From a virus: a stretch of 49,325 bases of DNA. The stretch lies in the IMG/VR virus record IMGVR_UViG_3300046472_000159, positions 1 through 49,325 of that record. One strand, 5' to 3'. Position numbers and translations under genes: made by a program. Numbering within the stretch: the first letter of the stretch is position 1; every line of letters starts with the position of its first letter. The notes beneath the pieces were generated by a model, which saw only the letters and a list, made by a program, of their open reading frames with translations, was not told the DNA's origin and did not search any database. This document shows positions 30,266-37,247 of the stretch, piece by piece.

Positions 30266-31159
30266 TCAGACGGCTCGGTAGGCAAGCTCCCCGCCTGACT
30301 TCACGGTTCTGACTTCGCCGTCGACGTAGAGGCTGCCGAGCGCCTGCATGACCTCATCGTAGTCGGCGAGCAGCTTCGTCGCGATCTCCTGCGGTTTCAG
30401 CGGCCCGAGCGCCAGCGTCGCGAGGATGCGGCCCTGGAGGGTGCCGATCTCGCGCTCGTCGTCGGTCGGCAGCGGCGGCGAGGCGACCTCTTCGCCCTGT
30501 GCATGGCCGGTGATCCCGTACCGCGTCCCGGCTCGCAGGCCCGTTTTCTCGATCCGGCCGTCGGCGAGCAGGATCGCCAGGCGGCTGCGGGCCTCGTCGC
30601 TGGTCAGTTTGAACTTGCGCGCGATCTCGCCGGTGCGGACCGTGCCGCCCTGGGCCGCGATGAAGGCGTAGATCGCCTCGGCAGTCTCGGCGATCAGGGC
30701 GCGCACCGGCGCCACTTGCCCGGTCCGGTAGCGGGTCCAGCGTCCCTCGCCTTCGCGGACGATGTGCCCGGCGTCCTCCAGCCTCTTCGCCGTGTGGTTG
30801 ACCTGCGTCGCCGTCAGGCCGGTTTCCTCGGCGACAACCATCGGCGCCAACGGCTCGCCCGCGTCGGCGATCACCTTGAACACGGCGTCGTCATGGGCCT
30901 TCTGCTGCTGCGCGCGGTCGGTGCCGGGGCCAGGCGACCCGCGACCGTTCGACGCGGGTGCGGGCGGGGGCGCAAGCTCGGGCGACGGCTCGGGGACCGG
31001 GGCGTTGCCGTTGAGCGAGGCGCTCACCGACTCGGCGGCGGCATCCAGGGCGTCAAGCTCGCGTTCGCACTGGGCGACCTCCTGCTCGGCGCTCTGCCGG
31101 GCCTCGACCAGGCGCTCACGCTCGGCGTCGATGGCAGCGATGACCGGGTGAGCATCCAC
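30266..31159 (-). CDS. Coiled-coil protein with three tandem winged-helix domains
   Basis: This protein has 297 residues. Residues about 1-48 form a coiled coil (AERERLVEARQSAEQEVAQC). A Pro/Ala linker follows. Three winged helices occupy about 90-150 (VVAEETGLTATQVNHTAKRL), 160-220 (GEIARKFKLTSDEARSRLAI) and 240-297 (PQEIATKLLADYDEVMQALG). The third begins GTLQGRIL, as does the last domain of the protein at 44540-45178, which shares this layout. GTG start. It lies directly after terminase, so a DNA-packaging or regulatory role is possible. Confidence 0.8.
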   Translation of the reverse strand: MDAHPVIAAIDAERERLVEARQSAEQEVAQCERELDALDAAAESVSASLNGNAPVPEPSPELAPPPAPASNGRGSPGPGTDRAQQQKAHDDAVFKVIADAGEPLAPMVVAEETGLTATQVNHTAKRLEDAGHIVREGEGRWTRYRTGQVAPVRALIAETAEAIYAFIAAQGGTVRTGEIARKFKLTSDEARSRLAILLADGRIEKTGLRAGTRYGITGHAQGEEVASPPLPTDDEREIGTLQGRILATLALGPLKPQEIATKLLADYDEVMQALGSLYVDGEVRTVKSGGELAYRAV

Positions 31160-31166
31160 GGCACGG

Positions 31167-31184
31167 ACACTAGCCGACCGTCAA
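31167..31184 (-). promoter_or_regulatory. Degenerate copy of the shared box before the triple winged-helix gene
   Basis: Minus strand TTGACGGTCGGCTAGTGT resembles TTGACA-SCGGRCTAG, and TAGTGT ends seven bases before the GTG start at 31159. A -10 at the normal distance is missing, so this may be an operator-like site or weak leaderless promoter rather than a full promoter. Confidence 0.35.
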
Positions 31185-31190
31185 GCGGAT

Positions 31191-32594
31191 TTACATGACC
31201 TTGTCGAGCAGGTCGCCGGTCAGCGACTCGACCGGCTTGTCGGGGGTGTGCGTCGTCATCGGCACACCGGCGTCGACGAGCAGGTCGGTTATCCCCCAGA
31301 CCAGCGCGTCCATGTGGTTCGGCGACGGCTCGCCCGGCACCCAGGTCGTCTGCTCGGACTCAAGCTCGGGGAATACCCCGGCGTGGTGGACGCGGCCCTG
31401 TTCGTAGAGCGCCGATACCGGTTCGGCTCGCGGCTGCTTGCCCTGCGTCGCCCAGACCAGGGTGACCGGCACGTTGGGATCGACCGAATGGATGACCGAG
31501 CGCGCCATTTCCCCGCCCTGGTTGGCCTCGACCACGATCCGGTCGGCGCGAAGCTCGCGGTAATCCTTGATCGCCTGCTTCGCCCACTCGGTCGGCGAGT
31601 AGATCCCTGACGAGTCGCGCAGCACGACGGCATGGTCGGCGTCGCGGCGGATCGTCGAGTCGGCTTCCCACCATTCGGCCATCAGCATCGACCCCTTCGG
31701 GATCGTCTGCGCGGTGACGATGCCTGTCTCGTCGGATTGGTCGGTCGCCGTGATCGCCGGGTCGACGGCGACGACGCAGCGGTTGCCGATCGTTTCACGT
31801 AGAACGGGGACTTCCATCGTCAGCCGGTGCGGTTCGATCATGTCCCAGCGCCAGAGCGCGCCCTCTACGTCCTCCAGGACGATGCCTTCCAACTCCTGCT
31901 TGCCGAGTCGGGTGCCGCCGTAGCGGCGTTCCCATGCCTCGACGATCGCGGGCGCCAGGTGCTTGCGGTTGGCGATCAGCGTCGGGTGCGTGAAGGTGAC
32001 CGTGCCGGGCGGTTCGGAGCGCAGCAGCTTGACGATCCCCTTGTTTCCCTTCGGGGTGCCGGTCGCGAAGATCACGGCGGGCGCCTCGCGCACGGCGAAC
32101 ATCAGCGACTCCTCCCAGGCGTCGATCCGTTTCCAGAGGCCGATCTCGTCGGCCCAGGCCCCGCGCAGCCCTTTGCCCTGGATGCGCTGCGCGCCGTCAT
32201 CGGCGCCGTCGCAGAAGATCCACGCCCCGTTGACCAGGCGTAGCTCGCCGTTGGAGCGGTTCCATTTCTCGACGGCGGACCCGAGGACACGCAGCAGGCC
32301 GGACTTTCGATGCTCGACCATCGTGTCGCGGGCGTCGCCGAAGGTCGGGCCGATCACGGCCCAGTCGCCCGCAGGGTTGGTCAGCGCCGCCTCGCCGAGC
32401 GCCTCTGACCCTGCGCGTGTCTTACCCGACCCTCTCGGCCCCTGGGCGTACCAAATCCGCGAGTCGCCCGCAGGACGACGCTGACCTGGGTTCTCTTCAG
32501 TTTCCCGCAGCCAGCGCCGGGCGCGCAGCTTGGCCTGGAGCATCGCCAACTCCGGGCCGTTCAGATCCTTCAGCTTGAGATCCTGCAAGTTCAT
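31191..32594 (-). CDS. terL: Terminase large subunit
   Basis: This 467-residue packaging motor has both expected parts. The ATPase has Walker A GPRGSGKTR (residues 52-60) and Walker B AWADEI (Asp149, Glu150), with the ATGTPKGNKG coupling motif near 178-187. The RNase H-like nuclease has VVAVDPA (Asp278), VVEANQGG (Glu356) and HMDALVW (Asp429). The length is normal. Its ATG lies inside the end of the small subunit gene, a 98-base overlap in another frame. Gene order (small then large terminase, minus strand) marks the start of the packaging/head block. Confidence 0.95.
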   Translation of the reverse strand: MNLQDLKLKDLNGPELAMLQAKLRARRWLRETEENPGQRRPAGDSRIWYAQGPRGSGKTRAGSEALGEAALTNPAGDWAVIGPTFGDARDTMVEHRKSGLLRVLGSAVEKWNRSNGELRLVNGAWIFCDGADDGAQRIQGKGLRGAWADEIGLWKRIDAWEESLMFAVREAPAVIFATGTPKGNKGIVKLLRSEPPGTVTFTHPTLIANRKHLAPAIVEAWERRYGGTRLGKQELEGIVLEDVEGALWRWDMIEPHRLTMEVPVLRETIGNRCVVAVDPAITATDQSDETGIVTAQTIPKGSMLMAEWWEADSTIRRDADHAVVLRDSSGIYSPTEWAKQAIKDYRELRADRIVVEANQGGEMARSVIHSVDPNVPVTLVWATQGKQPRAEPVSALYEQGRVHHAGVFPELESEQTTWVPGEPSPNHMDALVWGITDLLVDAGVPMTTHTPDKPVESLTGDLLDKVM

Positions 32595-32973
32595 TGACGA
32601 GCCTTTCGATTGTTCCCTCCAGGCCGACTCGGACCTCGATCTTGACGGTTCCGCCTACGTCGACGTTGAGGCCCTCGCGGTATTTCTCGGGGCGCCGCGA
32701 CTTGAGGGCGATCTCCAGGGCGCGCACGTTCCGATCCTCGATCGCGACCTCGACGAGCGTTTTCTCGATTACCTCGGTCACGGCCTCCTCGGCAGCCTCC
32801 CAGGCTTCGCGGAATCCGCCGTCGCGGCGCCGGTGCTGGTAGGCAGTCTCGCGGGCGATGCCGACGACCTTGCAGGCGGCGGTGACGGTCCCCTTCTCTT
32901 CGTAGGCGGCGATCCATTCGTCGTAGGCCCAGTTACGCGGCTCACGCGCGCGGTTGTCCGACTCGTCACTCAC
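32497..32973 (-). CDS. terS: Terminase small subunit (HTH)
   Basis: This protein has 158 residues. The N-terminal HTH is WIAAYEEKGTVTAACKVVGI followed by ARETAYQHRRRDGGFREAWE, a standard small-terminase pattern. The central helix (EAVTEVIEKTLVEVAIEDRN) is for oligomer formation, and GLNVDVGGTVKIEVRVGLEG forms a beta segment. The last 30 residues are encoded in the overlap with the large subunit. The GTG at 32973 is chosen because it overlaps the upstream TGA by GTGA. It recognises phage DNA for packaging. Confidence 0.85.
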   Translation of the reverse strand: MSDESDNRAREPRNWAYDEWIAAYEEKGTVTAACKVVGIARETAYQHRRRDGGFREAWEAAEEAVTEVIEKTLVEVAIEDRNVRALEIALKSRRPEKYREGLNVDVGGTVKIEVRVGLEGTIERLVNELAGSQAEGSERPGVGDAPGQAARPALAAGN

Positions 32974-33209
32974 TCGCGTCGTCCTTCGGCCTTGCGAATC
33001 CTGCGGGCTAGCTCCAGTTCGGCCTGCCCATCCCGGCGCAGACGCCGCAGTCTCCAGCCAGCGTATAGCTGGAAGGCGAGCAGGGTGATAACGGCCCAGG
33101 TGGTGATCGTGCGAGGCGTCCCTCCCCAGGCCCCCAGGAACACGCCCATCCATAGGCCCTGGGTGAAGCCTGCGAGGTAGCGGGAACGGGCGAGGCGATC
33201 GAGGCGCAT
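32970..33209 (-). CDS. Small membrane protein
   Basis: The ATG at 33209, two bases after the upstream TGA, gives a 79-residue protein; a GTG at 33218 would add MAD. It has two hydrophobic segments (LAGFTQGLWMGVFLGAWGG and TWAVITLLAFQLYAGW) and a basic, Arg-rich end. It lies just before terminase small subunit. Function is unknown. Confidence 0.7.
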   Translation of the reverse strand: MRLDRLARSRYLAGFTQGLWMGVFLGAWGGTPRTITTWAVITLLAFQLYAGWRLRRLRRDGQAELELARRIRKAEGRRE

Positions 33210-33210
33210 A

Positions 33211-33555
33211 TCAGCCACGCGGGTCGCTCGGGTCGCGGCACGGTTCCGTGTCGATACCGGTGACCATCGACGCTTCGCCGCTCGACAGCGAGCGTCCGGT
33301 CGCGGCGTTCGTGTCCTCGGGAGCCTTGATCGTCGATACCCGCGTGTCGTCGACCTCGACCTCGGTGCCGATCAGGCGCGCGAACGCGACCAGCCGGTCG
33401 GCCATCTCCAACGACCCGACGATCAGCACGACCTCGCCCTCGGCTGGCATCGTCGCCGACGGCACGAAGCGCGCCACGGCGCTGTCCTCGGCGTGGCCCA
33501 GGCGCAGGACCGTGTCGCCCCCGACGTAGCGGCTGACCAGGATCTTCAGCTTCAC
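33211..33555 (-). CDS. Hypothetical 114-residue protein
   Basis: The first half is beta-rich (LKILVSRYVGGDTVLRLGHA, EGEVVLIVGSLEMADRLVAF). The end is polar and probably disordered. It overlaps the upstream gene by ATGA and lies in an operon of small proteins leading into terminase. No family was recognised. Confidence 0.65.
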   Translation of the reverse strand: MKLKILVSRYVGGDTVLRLGHAEDSAVARFVPSATMPAEGEVVLIVGSLEMADRLVAFARLIGTEVEVDDTRVSTIKAPEDTNAATGRSLSSGEASMVTGIDTEPCRDPSDPRG

Positions 33556-33827
33556 GACTCGTCGGCCTCCAGATCGACGATCGGGCGCCCGATGTAGGCC
33601 CCGGCGTCCGTCCCCGACGACACCGACTCAAGCTCGTCGCAGAAGTCGTCGACCGCCCGATGCGCGTCGGCTCGACGGGTGAAGCCCTCGCCGCCGACGG
33701 CCTGGATACGGCCGTTGGCGCCACGGAAGCGCCAGCCGAAGCCGTCCGGTTCGCGCTCGCCGCCCTCTTCGACCTCGCCCGCCGCCAGCTTGGTACGCGG
33801 GTAAACCTCAAAGCGCGGCCTGTTCAT
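33552..33827 (-). CDS. DUF1508/YegP-like protein
   Basis: This protein has 91 residues. The core WRFRGANGRIQAVGGEGFTR followed by RADAHRAVDDFCDEL and IVDLEADE matches the YegP-type domain pattern (strand, NG turn, strand, helix, strand). These proteins are small dimers of unknown role in bacteria. It is coupled by ATGA on both sides. Confidence 0.7.
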   Translation of the reverse strand: MNRPRFEVYPRTKLAAGEVEEGGEREPDGFGWRFRGANGRIQAVGGEGFTRRADAHRAVDDFCDELESVSSGTDAGAYIGRPIVDLEADES

Positions 33828-33919
33828 CGTCCCCCCAGGTCCCGGGTGATCTTCGTCCCGTCGACGCTCGCCGGTGCGACGGGCTGGGCGACGGGTGCGG
33901 GTTGGGGATCATTCGCCAT
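33824..33919 (-). CDS. Hypothetical 31-residue protein
   Basis: This very short gene starts MANDPQPAPVAQPVAPASVD and ends GTKITRDLGGR. The ATGA overlap with the next gene and the lack of other coding sense in this interval support it. It is Pro/Ala-rich and likely unstructured. Confidence 0.5.
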   Translation of the reverse strand: MANDPQPAPVAQPVAPASVDGTKITRDLGGR

Positions 33920-33928
33920 GATCGAAGC

Positions 33929-34207
33929 CTAGCGCCGGTGCTGGTCGGCGTCGGGGCAGGTAGCGAAATGCGACTTGAAGCGATCGGGGGCCGGGATACC
34001 AGGCAGCGAGGCGCCCTCGCCTTTCTTCAGGACGCGCACGACCGGGGTCCAGTCGTCGTCGCCCGGGCGCCTAGTCCGATCGACGATCTCGACGTTGCCG
34101 TCGGCGACCGGCTCAACGTCGACCGGCATGCGGGCGCTGACATCGCCGTTTGGCTTCCGGGTGACGGCCCAGAAGATCGTCGCTCGACAGCTTCGGCAGA
34201 CGCTCAC
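33929..34207 (-). CDS. Zinc-finger-like phage protein
   Basis: This protein has 92 residues. It has CRSCRATIFWAVTRKPNGDV at the start, MPVDVEP in the middle and FKSHFATCPDADQHRR at the end, so the C-C...H-C ligands frame a beta core. Small proteins with this layout occur widely in actinophages, with unknown role. The GTG at 34207 lies one base after the upstream TGA. Confidence 0.7.
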   Translation of the reverse strand: MSVCRSCRATIFWAVTRKPNGDVSARMPVDVEPVADGNVEIVDRTRRPGDDDWTPVVRVLKKGEGASLPGIPAPDRFKSHFATCPDADQHRR

Positions 34208-34208
34208 T

Positions 34209-34502
34209 TCAGGCCCCAGGGTGCGCGGCGGCCCACTCCCCCAGCGCCGCGACACCGGCCTCGACGGCGATGTCGCGGTCCTCTGACAGCACGGTCGCGG
34301 CGGCGAAGAGATAGGCGATCGTGCGGAAGTCGTCGGTCGGCGACGCCACGGCGGCGGCGATCTCCCAGGGACCGAGGTCGCGGCAGTAGTCGGCGAACTG
34401 GGCCGCCACTTCCCGGCGCCGGATCGCTTCCTGCGCCGCCTCGTCGGGTCCGGCCCAGAGCAGCGAGCGGAGCTTGCGGGGGAGGCTGGATGGATCGGCC
34501 AC
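34209..34502 (-). CDS. Hypothetical 97-residue helical protein
   Basis: The protein is nearly all helical (SSLPRKLRSLLWAGPDEAAQ, RRREVAAQFADYCRDLGPWE, DDFRTIAYLFAAATVLSEDR). GTG start, after a 57-base gap with CGAAAGG and GCTATCC, as in other leaders here. Function is unknown. Confidence 0.65.
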   Translation of the reverse strand: MADPSSLPRKLRSLLWAGPDEAAQEAIRRREVAAQFADYCRDLGPWEIAAAVASPTDDFRTIAYLFAAATVLSEDRDIAVEAGVAALGEWAAAHPGA

Positions 34503-34559
34503 GCTGCGAGTTTATGACGGTTGTCGGCGGGATAGCTGCTGCCTTTCGATTCGGGATGG

Positions 34560-34769
34560 TTACTCGCCGTCCGGGGCCTGCCTCTGCCGCCAGAACTCGA
34601 CGACCTCGCCACGGTTCCAGACCGGCATCCGGCCATCGTCGAGTACGTCGACCGGTGCCGGGAAGTCGTCGGTCGCGGTGATCTGGAAGATCCGCTGCCG
34701 CGACAATGGGATGACCTGCCGCATCTCTTTACGGGTGAGCAGCGTCCCGGGGTCGGTCGGTGGTTTCAT
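34560..34769 (-). CDS. AlpA/excisionase-like MerR-type HTH protein, probably translated leaderless
   Basis: This 69-residue protein has LLTRKEMRQVIPLSRQRIFQ, then DDFPAPVDVLDDGRMPVWNR and GEVVEFWRQR, the pattern of AlpA-like HTH_17 proteins used as excision factors or small activators. The ATG is exactly six bases from the end of the -10 box, so the mRNA should begin at the A of ATG. No integrase was seen, so a transcription factor role is more likely than excision. Confidence 0.8.
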   Translation of the reverse strand: MKPPTDPGTLLTRKEMRQVIPLSRQRIFQITATDDFPAPVDVLDDGRMPVWNRGEVVEFWRQRQAPDGE

Positions 34770-34775
34770 GCCCCG

Positions 34776-34804
34776 ATACTAGGGCGCGGCTAGCCCGCTG
34801 TCAA
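34776..34804 (-). promoter_or_regulatory. Early-type promoter with shared box; leaderless transcript expected
   Basis: TTGACA (34799-34804), a 17-base spacer starting GCGGGCTAGC, TAGTAT (34776-34781), then six bases and the ATG of the AlpA-like gene. This is the best -10 in the set. It lies at the end of the mIHF-like gene. Confidence 0.85.
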
Positions 34805-35122
34805 GTTGCCGAAGCGGCTGACGGCGCCCAGGTGGTAGACGAGCGAGGCTCGCTGGCGCCTGGTCAACTCGCCGACGCGCCGGGTCGGGCTGAGGTACAT
34901 CTCGCGCAGGACCCCGCTGACCCTTCGGCTGCCGACGCCGGGCAGGCTGAGCGTCAGCGCCTCGACGGTCAGGCGCGCCGCGCGCGGGTCCGCCAGCGCC
35001 GCGACGATCGGCAGCCCGTCACGCATCTCGCGTTTTAGCTCAGCCTGTCGGGAGCGAACCCTGTTCGCCTGCTCCAATGCCTGCATCCGTTGCTGCATGT
35101 CCATCGTCATCGCCGCCGTCAT
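34790..35122 (-). CDS. mIHF-like nucleoid-associated protein
   Basis: This 110-residue protein has the core ALTLSLPGVGSRRVSGVLRE, then LSPTRRVGELTRRQRASLV, matching the actinobacterial integration host factor (the LPGVG helix-hairpin-helix and the RRV..L..RQ helix). The N-terminal helix (EQANRVRSRQAELKREMRDG) is also as expected. mIHF bends DNA in replication, recombination and transcription, and is known from Actinobacteria. The start overlaps the upstream gene by about 80 bases, so one of the later Met codons could be the true start. Confidence 0.8.
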   Translation of the reverse strand: MTAAMTMDMQQRMQALEQANRVRSRQAELKREMRDGLPIVAALADPRAARLTVEALTLSLPGVGSRRVSGVLREMYLSPTRRVGELTRRQRASLVYHLGAVSRFGNLTAG

Positions 35123-35630
35123 CGGTGCCTTTCGTCAGGGGTGCCTTGTTGCAGAACTCCTCAAACTTGTCGGGTTCGGTGGCCCGGAAGATCAGGCCCC
35201 AGCCGTCGTGCCGCTTCGTCGTGCCGTTGCGGCGCTTGGTCGTGAACGGCTCGAAAGCCGCCCCGTCGACGGCCCGCTTGCATACCTCGATCCCATGCTT
35301 TTCGAGGAAGGGACGGACCTGTTCAAAGCGGTCGGGGCTGAACGCCGACTTCGGGTGATTGCAGGTTTTCTTCCAGTATTTGAAAACGGTGACCGCGTCG
35401 GGCCAGAGGGGGTGCGCCTTCGCCTCGGCGGCTTTGTCGCGGCGCAGGTTTTCGTAGCGGAGATGCTCGGCGCGAACGTCGCGCTGAAGTCCGGCGATGT
35501 GGTCCTCTAGGCCCTGGAGAAAGGCCGCGTACTCGCCCAGCATCTCGCCGTCGGCGCTGACGACGCGCAGGCCCTCGGGAATCGTCGGCTCGCTGTCGAC
35601 GGGGCGAAGATGACGAGCAGGCTCGGTCAC
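35040..35630 (-). CDS. Replication-region protein of unknown function
   Basis: This 196-residue protein is coupled to the CHC2 protein by GTGA. A central helix (QGLEDHIAGLQRDVRAEHLR) precedes a domain with FKYWKKTCNHPKSAFSPDRF, EKHGIEVCKRAVDGAAFEPF, then KRHDGWGLIFRATEPDKFEE. This domain could bind DNA or a helicase as a loader or initiator. The assignment to replication is from its neighbour only. Confidence 0.7.
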   Translation of the reverse strand: MTEPARHLRPVDSEPTIPEGLRVVSADGEMLGEYAAFLQGLEDHIAGLQRDVRAEHLRYENLRRDKAAEAKAHPLWPDAVTVFKYWKKTCNHPKSAFSPDRFEQVRPFLEKHGIEVCKRAVDGAAFEPFTTKRRNGTTKRHDGWGLIFRATEPDKFEEFCNKAPLTKGTDDGGDDDGHAATDAGIGAGEQGSLPTG

Positions 35631-36169
35631 CGGAAAACCTCCATGAGTCGGCGGTGGATAGCAACGAAGCCGCTGCCCTTCGGGTCCAGGTCCCAGAGCG
35701 CGGCGCCGAGGTCGTAGATCGTGCCCGACTCTTGGCAGCCGTAGCATTTCCAGCCGAGGTCGCGAACGTGAAAGCTCGGGGTCCGCTCGTCGTGGTCGGG
35801 CAGCGGGCAGTTGATCTTGCGGTTGCGGCCGATCTCCTCGCCGGTCAGCTTCTCGACGTAGTCCTCGGCGGGGATCGCCTTCAGCCGCTCGACATCGACG
35901 GTCGCGACCGCTTCCCATCGCTCGCCGAAGCGTTCGGCCTCGCGTTGTCGAGCGGCGCGGGCGGCCCAGCGGCGGGTCCAGCGCACCGGGCGCGGCTGGG
36001 ACTTCCGCAACGTGATCGGCACCGGCGCCTCGGGGTCGGCGACGCTTTCACGGAAACGGGCGACGCGGACCTCCCAGTCGTTTCGCTTGCGGATCGCGGC
36101 CCAGAAGTCGGCCTGGACCGTGGAGGGCGCTCGGGCGAAGTCGACGAGCGCCTGGTGGCCGTCGTTCAT
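35627..36169 (-). CDS. CHC2 zinc-finger primase-like protein without a TOPRIM domain
   Basis: This 180-residue protein has a DnaG-type zinc-binding domain at residues about 119-165: CPLPDHDERTPSF (Cys121, His126) and WKCYGC (Cys142, Cys145), then ESGTIYDLGAALW. The first 100 residues are helical and basic. There is no room for the catalytic TOPRIM/RNA polymerase core, and none is encoded next to it. It could be an initiator or primase accessory. It is first behind the strong promoter at 36454. Confidence 0.8.
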   Translation of the reverse strand: MNDGHQALVDFARAPSTVQADFWAAIRKRNDWEVRVARFRESVADPEAPVPITLRKSQPRPVRWTRRWAARAARQREAERFGERWEAVATVDVERLKAIPAEDYVEKLTGEEIGRNRKINCPLPDHDERTPSFHVRDLGWKCYGCQESGTIYDLGAALWDLDPKGSGFVAIHRRLMEVFR

Positions 36170-36453
36170 CGCCTCGCCCTAAGTCTCTGAAACCTTGAAA
36201 CCACTAGGTAGTTCTCCGTCGCTGAGCAGTTGTCGTTGTCCCTTCAACAGCTACCAACCGGGGAGCTAATCCGGTCGAAAAACGAACATGATCTGCCGCC
36301 GTGGATCGGGTTCTGGCTCCCATCCTCTACCTCACCGTCACGCGCAGGGGCAGTTGTCGGTCAGGCCGATAGGTGAACCGCGCTGACGACGGATTAGTGG
36401 AACTCCGCCGCTCAATGTGCAAGGATTCGCGTTGTCGTCATAGCCCGTCGACA
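36170..36453 (-). other. Long untranslated leader/intergenic region, possible replication origin
   Basis: These 284 bases hold no convincing gene and are less GC-rich than the rest. They should be transcribed from the promoter at 36454. GTTGTCG recurs (about 36229, 36355 and 36431), twice inside CAGTTGTCG. TTTTTCG and GGTTTCAAGGTTTCAGAG (minus strand) are AT-richer parts. An origin with iterons, or a structured RNA, would fit its place before the primase-like gene. Nothing is proven. Confidence 0.4.
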
Positions 36454-36482
36454 AACGTAGCGCGAGGGGTCGGGTCTGTCAA
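36454..36482 (-). promoter_or_regulatory. Strong promoter for the replication genes
   Basis: TTGACA (36477-36482), 17 bases, TACGTT (36454-36459). It lacks the CGGRCTAG part of the shared box, so it is probably constitutive or controlled otherwise. It starts directly after a terminator hairpin. Confidence 0.8.
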
Positions 36483-36483
36483 C

Positions 36484-36510
36484 CCGGCCCCTTCGCATTT
36501 CAGGGGCCGG
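36484..36510 (-). terminator. Terminator hairpin between operons
   Basis: A perfect 9-bp stem (CCGGCCCCT / AGGGGCCGG) with a 9-base loop lies three bases beyond the stop codon at 36514. It separates the upstream operon from the promoter at 36454-36482. No U-tract. Confidence 0.8.
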
Positions 36511-36513
36511 TCC

Positions 36514-36927
36514 CTATTTGATCCGCTCGACGCTCACCGGCTTGAGAATGTGGCGCCGCTCGACCTCGGTCACTTCGCCGGTCTGACCGTCGCGCTTGTC
36601 GACGATGTGGACCTCGGCGACCTGCGCTTTGAGGACGAGGTCGACGATCGCGCCCTTGTCGAGGTCGCCCGAGGCAACGTCGATCTTGCCCCCGCGCAGC
36701 TTGACCGTCGCCTTCGTCGGCTTCTCGCCGCCGATGGTCAGGGTTAGTTGCCCGTCGCCGTCGATGATGAGTGGCGGGATCGCGGGCGGCGCCTGCTCGT
36801 CGGGGTCCTCGCCGTCGAGGGGTTCGCCGCCCTCATGCTCGACGGGGCCGCCGCCACCGTTGGCCTCGGCCTCGCGGCGCTTCTCGTCGAGATCGGCGGG
36901 CGGCGCGTCCGGTGTGTCTACTGGCAT
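36514..36927 (-). CDS. Hypothetical protein with acidic N-terminus and beta C-terminal domain
   Basis: This 137-residue protein starts MPVDTPDAPPADLDEKRREA. The first 60 residues are acidic and Gly-rich; the rest is beta-rich (QLTLTIGGEKPTKATVKLRG, AIVDLVLKAQVAEVHIVDKR). Domains of this kind recur in actinophage genomes without known function. GAGAGGACG lies 8 bases upstream of the ATG. A longer form from an ATG at 36975 would include a GCTATCC leader like other early genes. Confidence 0.7.
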   Translation of the reverse strand: MPVDTPDAPPADLDEKRREAEANGGGGPVEHEGGEPLDGEDPDEQAPPAIPPLIIDGDGQLTLTIGGEKPTKATVKLRGGKIDVASGDLDKGAIVDLVLKAQVAEVHIVDKRDGQTGEVTEVERRHILKPVSVERIK

Positions 36928-37247
36928 TTGGTTCGTCCTCTCGGTCGGTGTATAGTCGATCGCGGATAGCAGCATGCCGTCGGGTTTTACTCGACCGACT
37001 GGACGCCTCGGGGGAGCCTGGGGCGTTTGTCGTTGTAGGGTTGCTATTGCGCCGGGCCACCTTCCAGGCGGTTGATAGGCAGGAAGGGAAAGCTCGCGGC
37101 CTACCGACCGTCGCCAGTCCGCCGACGCCGGGGTGTCGCTGCCGTCGGGGCAGGTGAAGGCTGGGCCGGGATGCCTTTCGCCGAACGGCCCAGGCCCCGA
37201 CGGGAGCGGCGGCCGAAGTCGTCCGCGCGCCGCGCAAGGATTCGTGC
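36928..37247. other. Divergent intergenic region
   Basis: This 320-base interval lies between the minus-strand gene starting at 36927 and the plus-strand RusA gene. On the minus strand it contains ATGCTGCTATCC and GAGAGGACG, the usual leader parts, but no good TTGACA promoter. On the plus strand TAGGGT (37036-37041) could be a -10 but has no -35. An open frame at 37072-37278 (+) starts with TTG and is Arg-rich; it is not convincing. Confidence 0.4.

Noticed and set aside
32974-33153. Longer terminase small subunit starting at 33153
   Set aside because: The extra part lies opposite and within the small membrane protein gene and has no domain; the GTG at 32973 overlaps that gene's stop in the usual GTGA manner.
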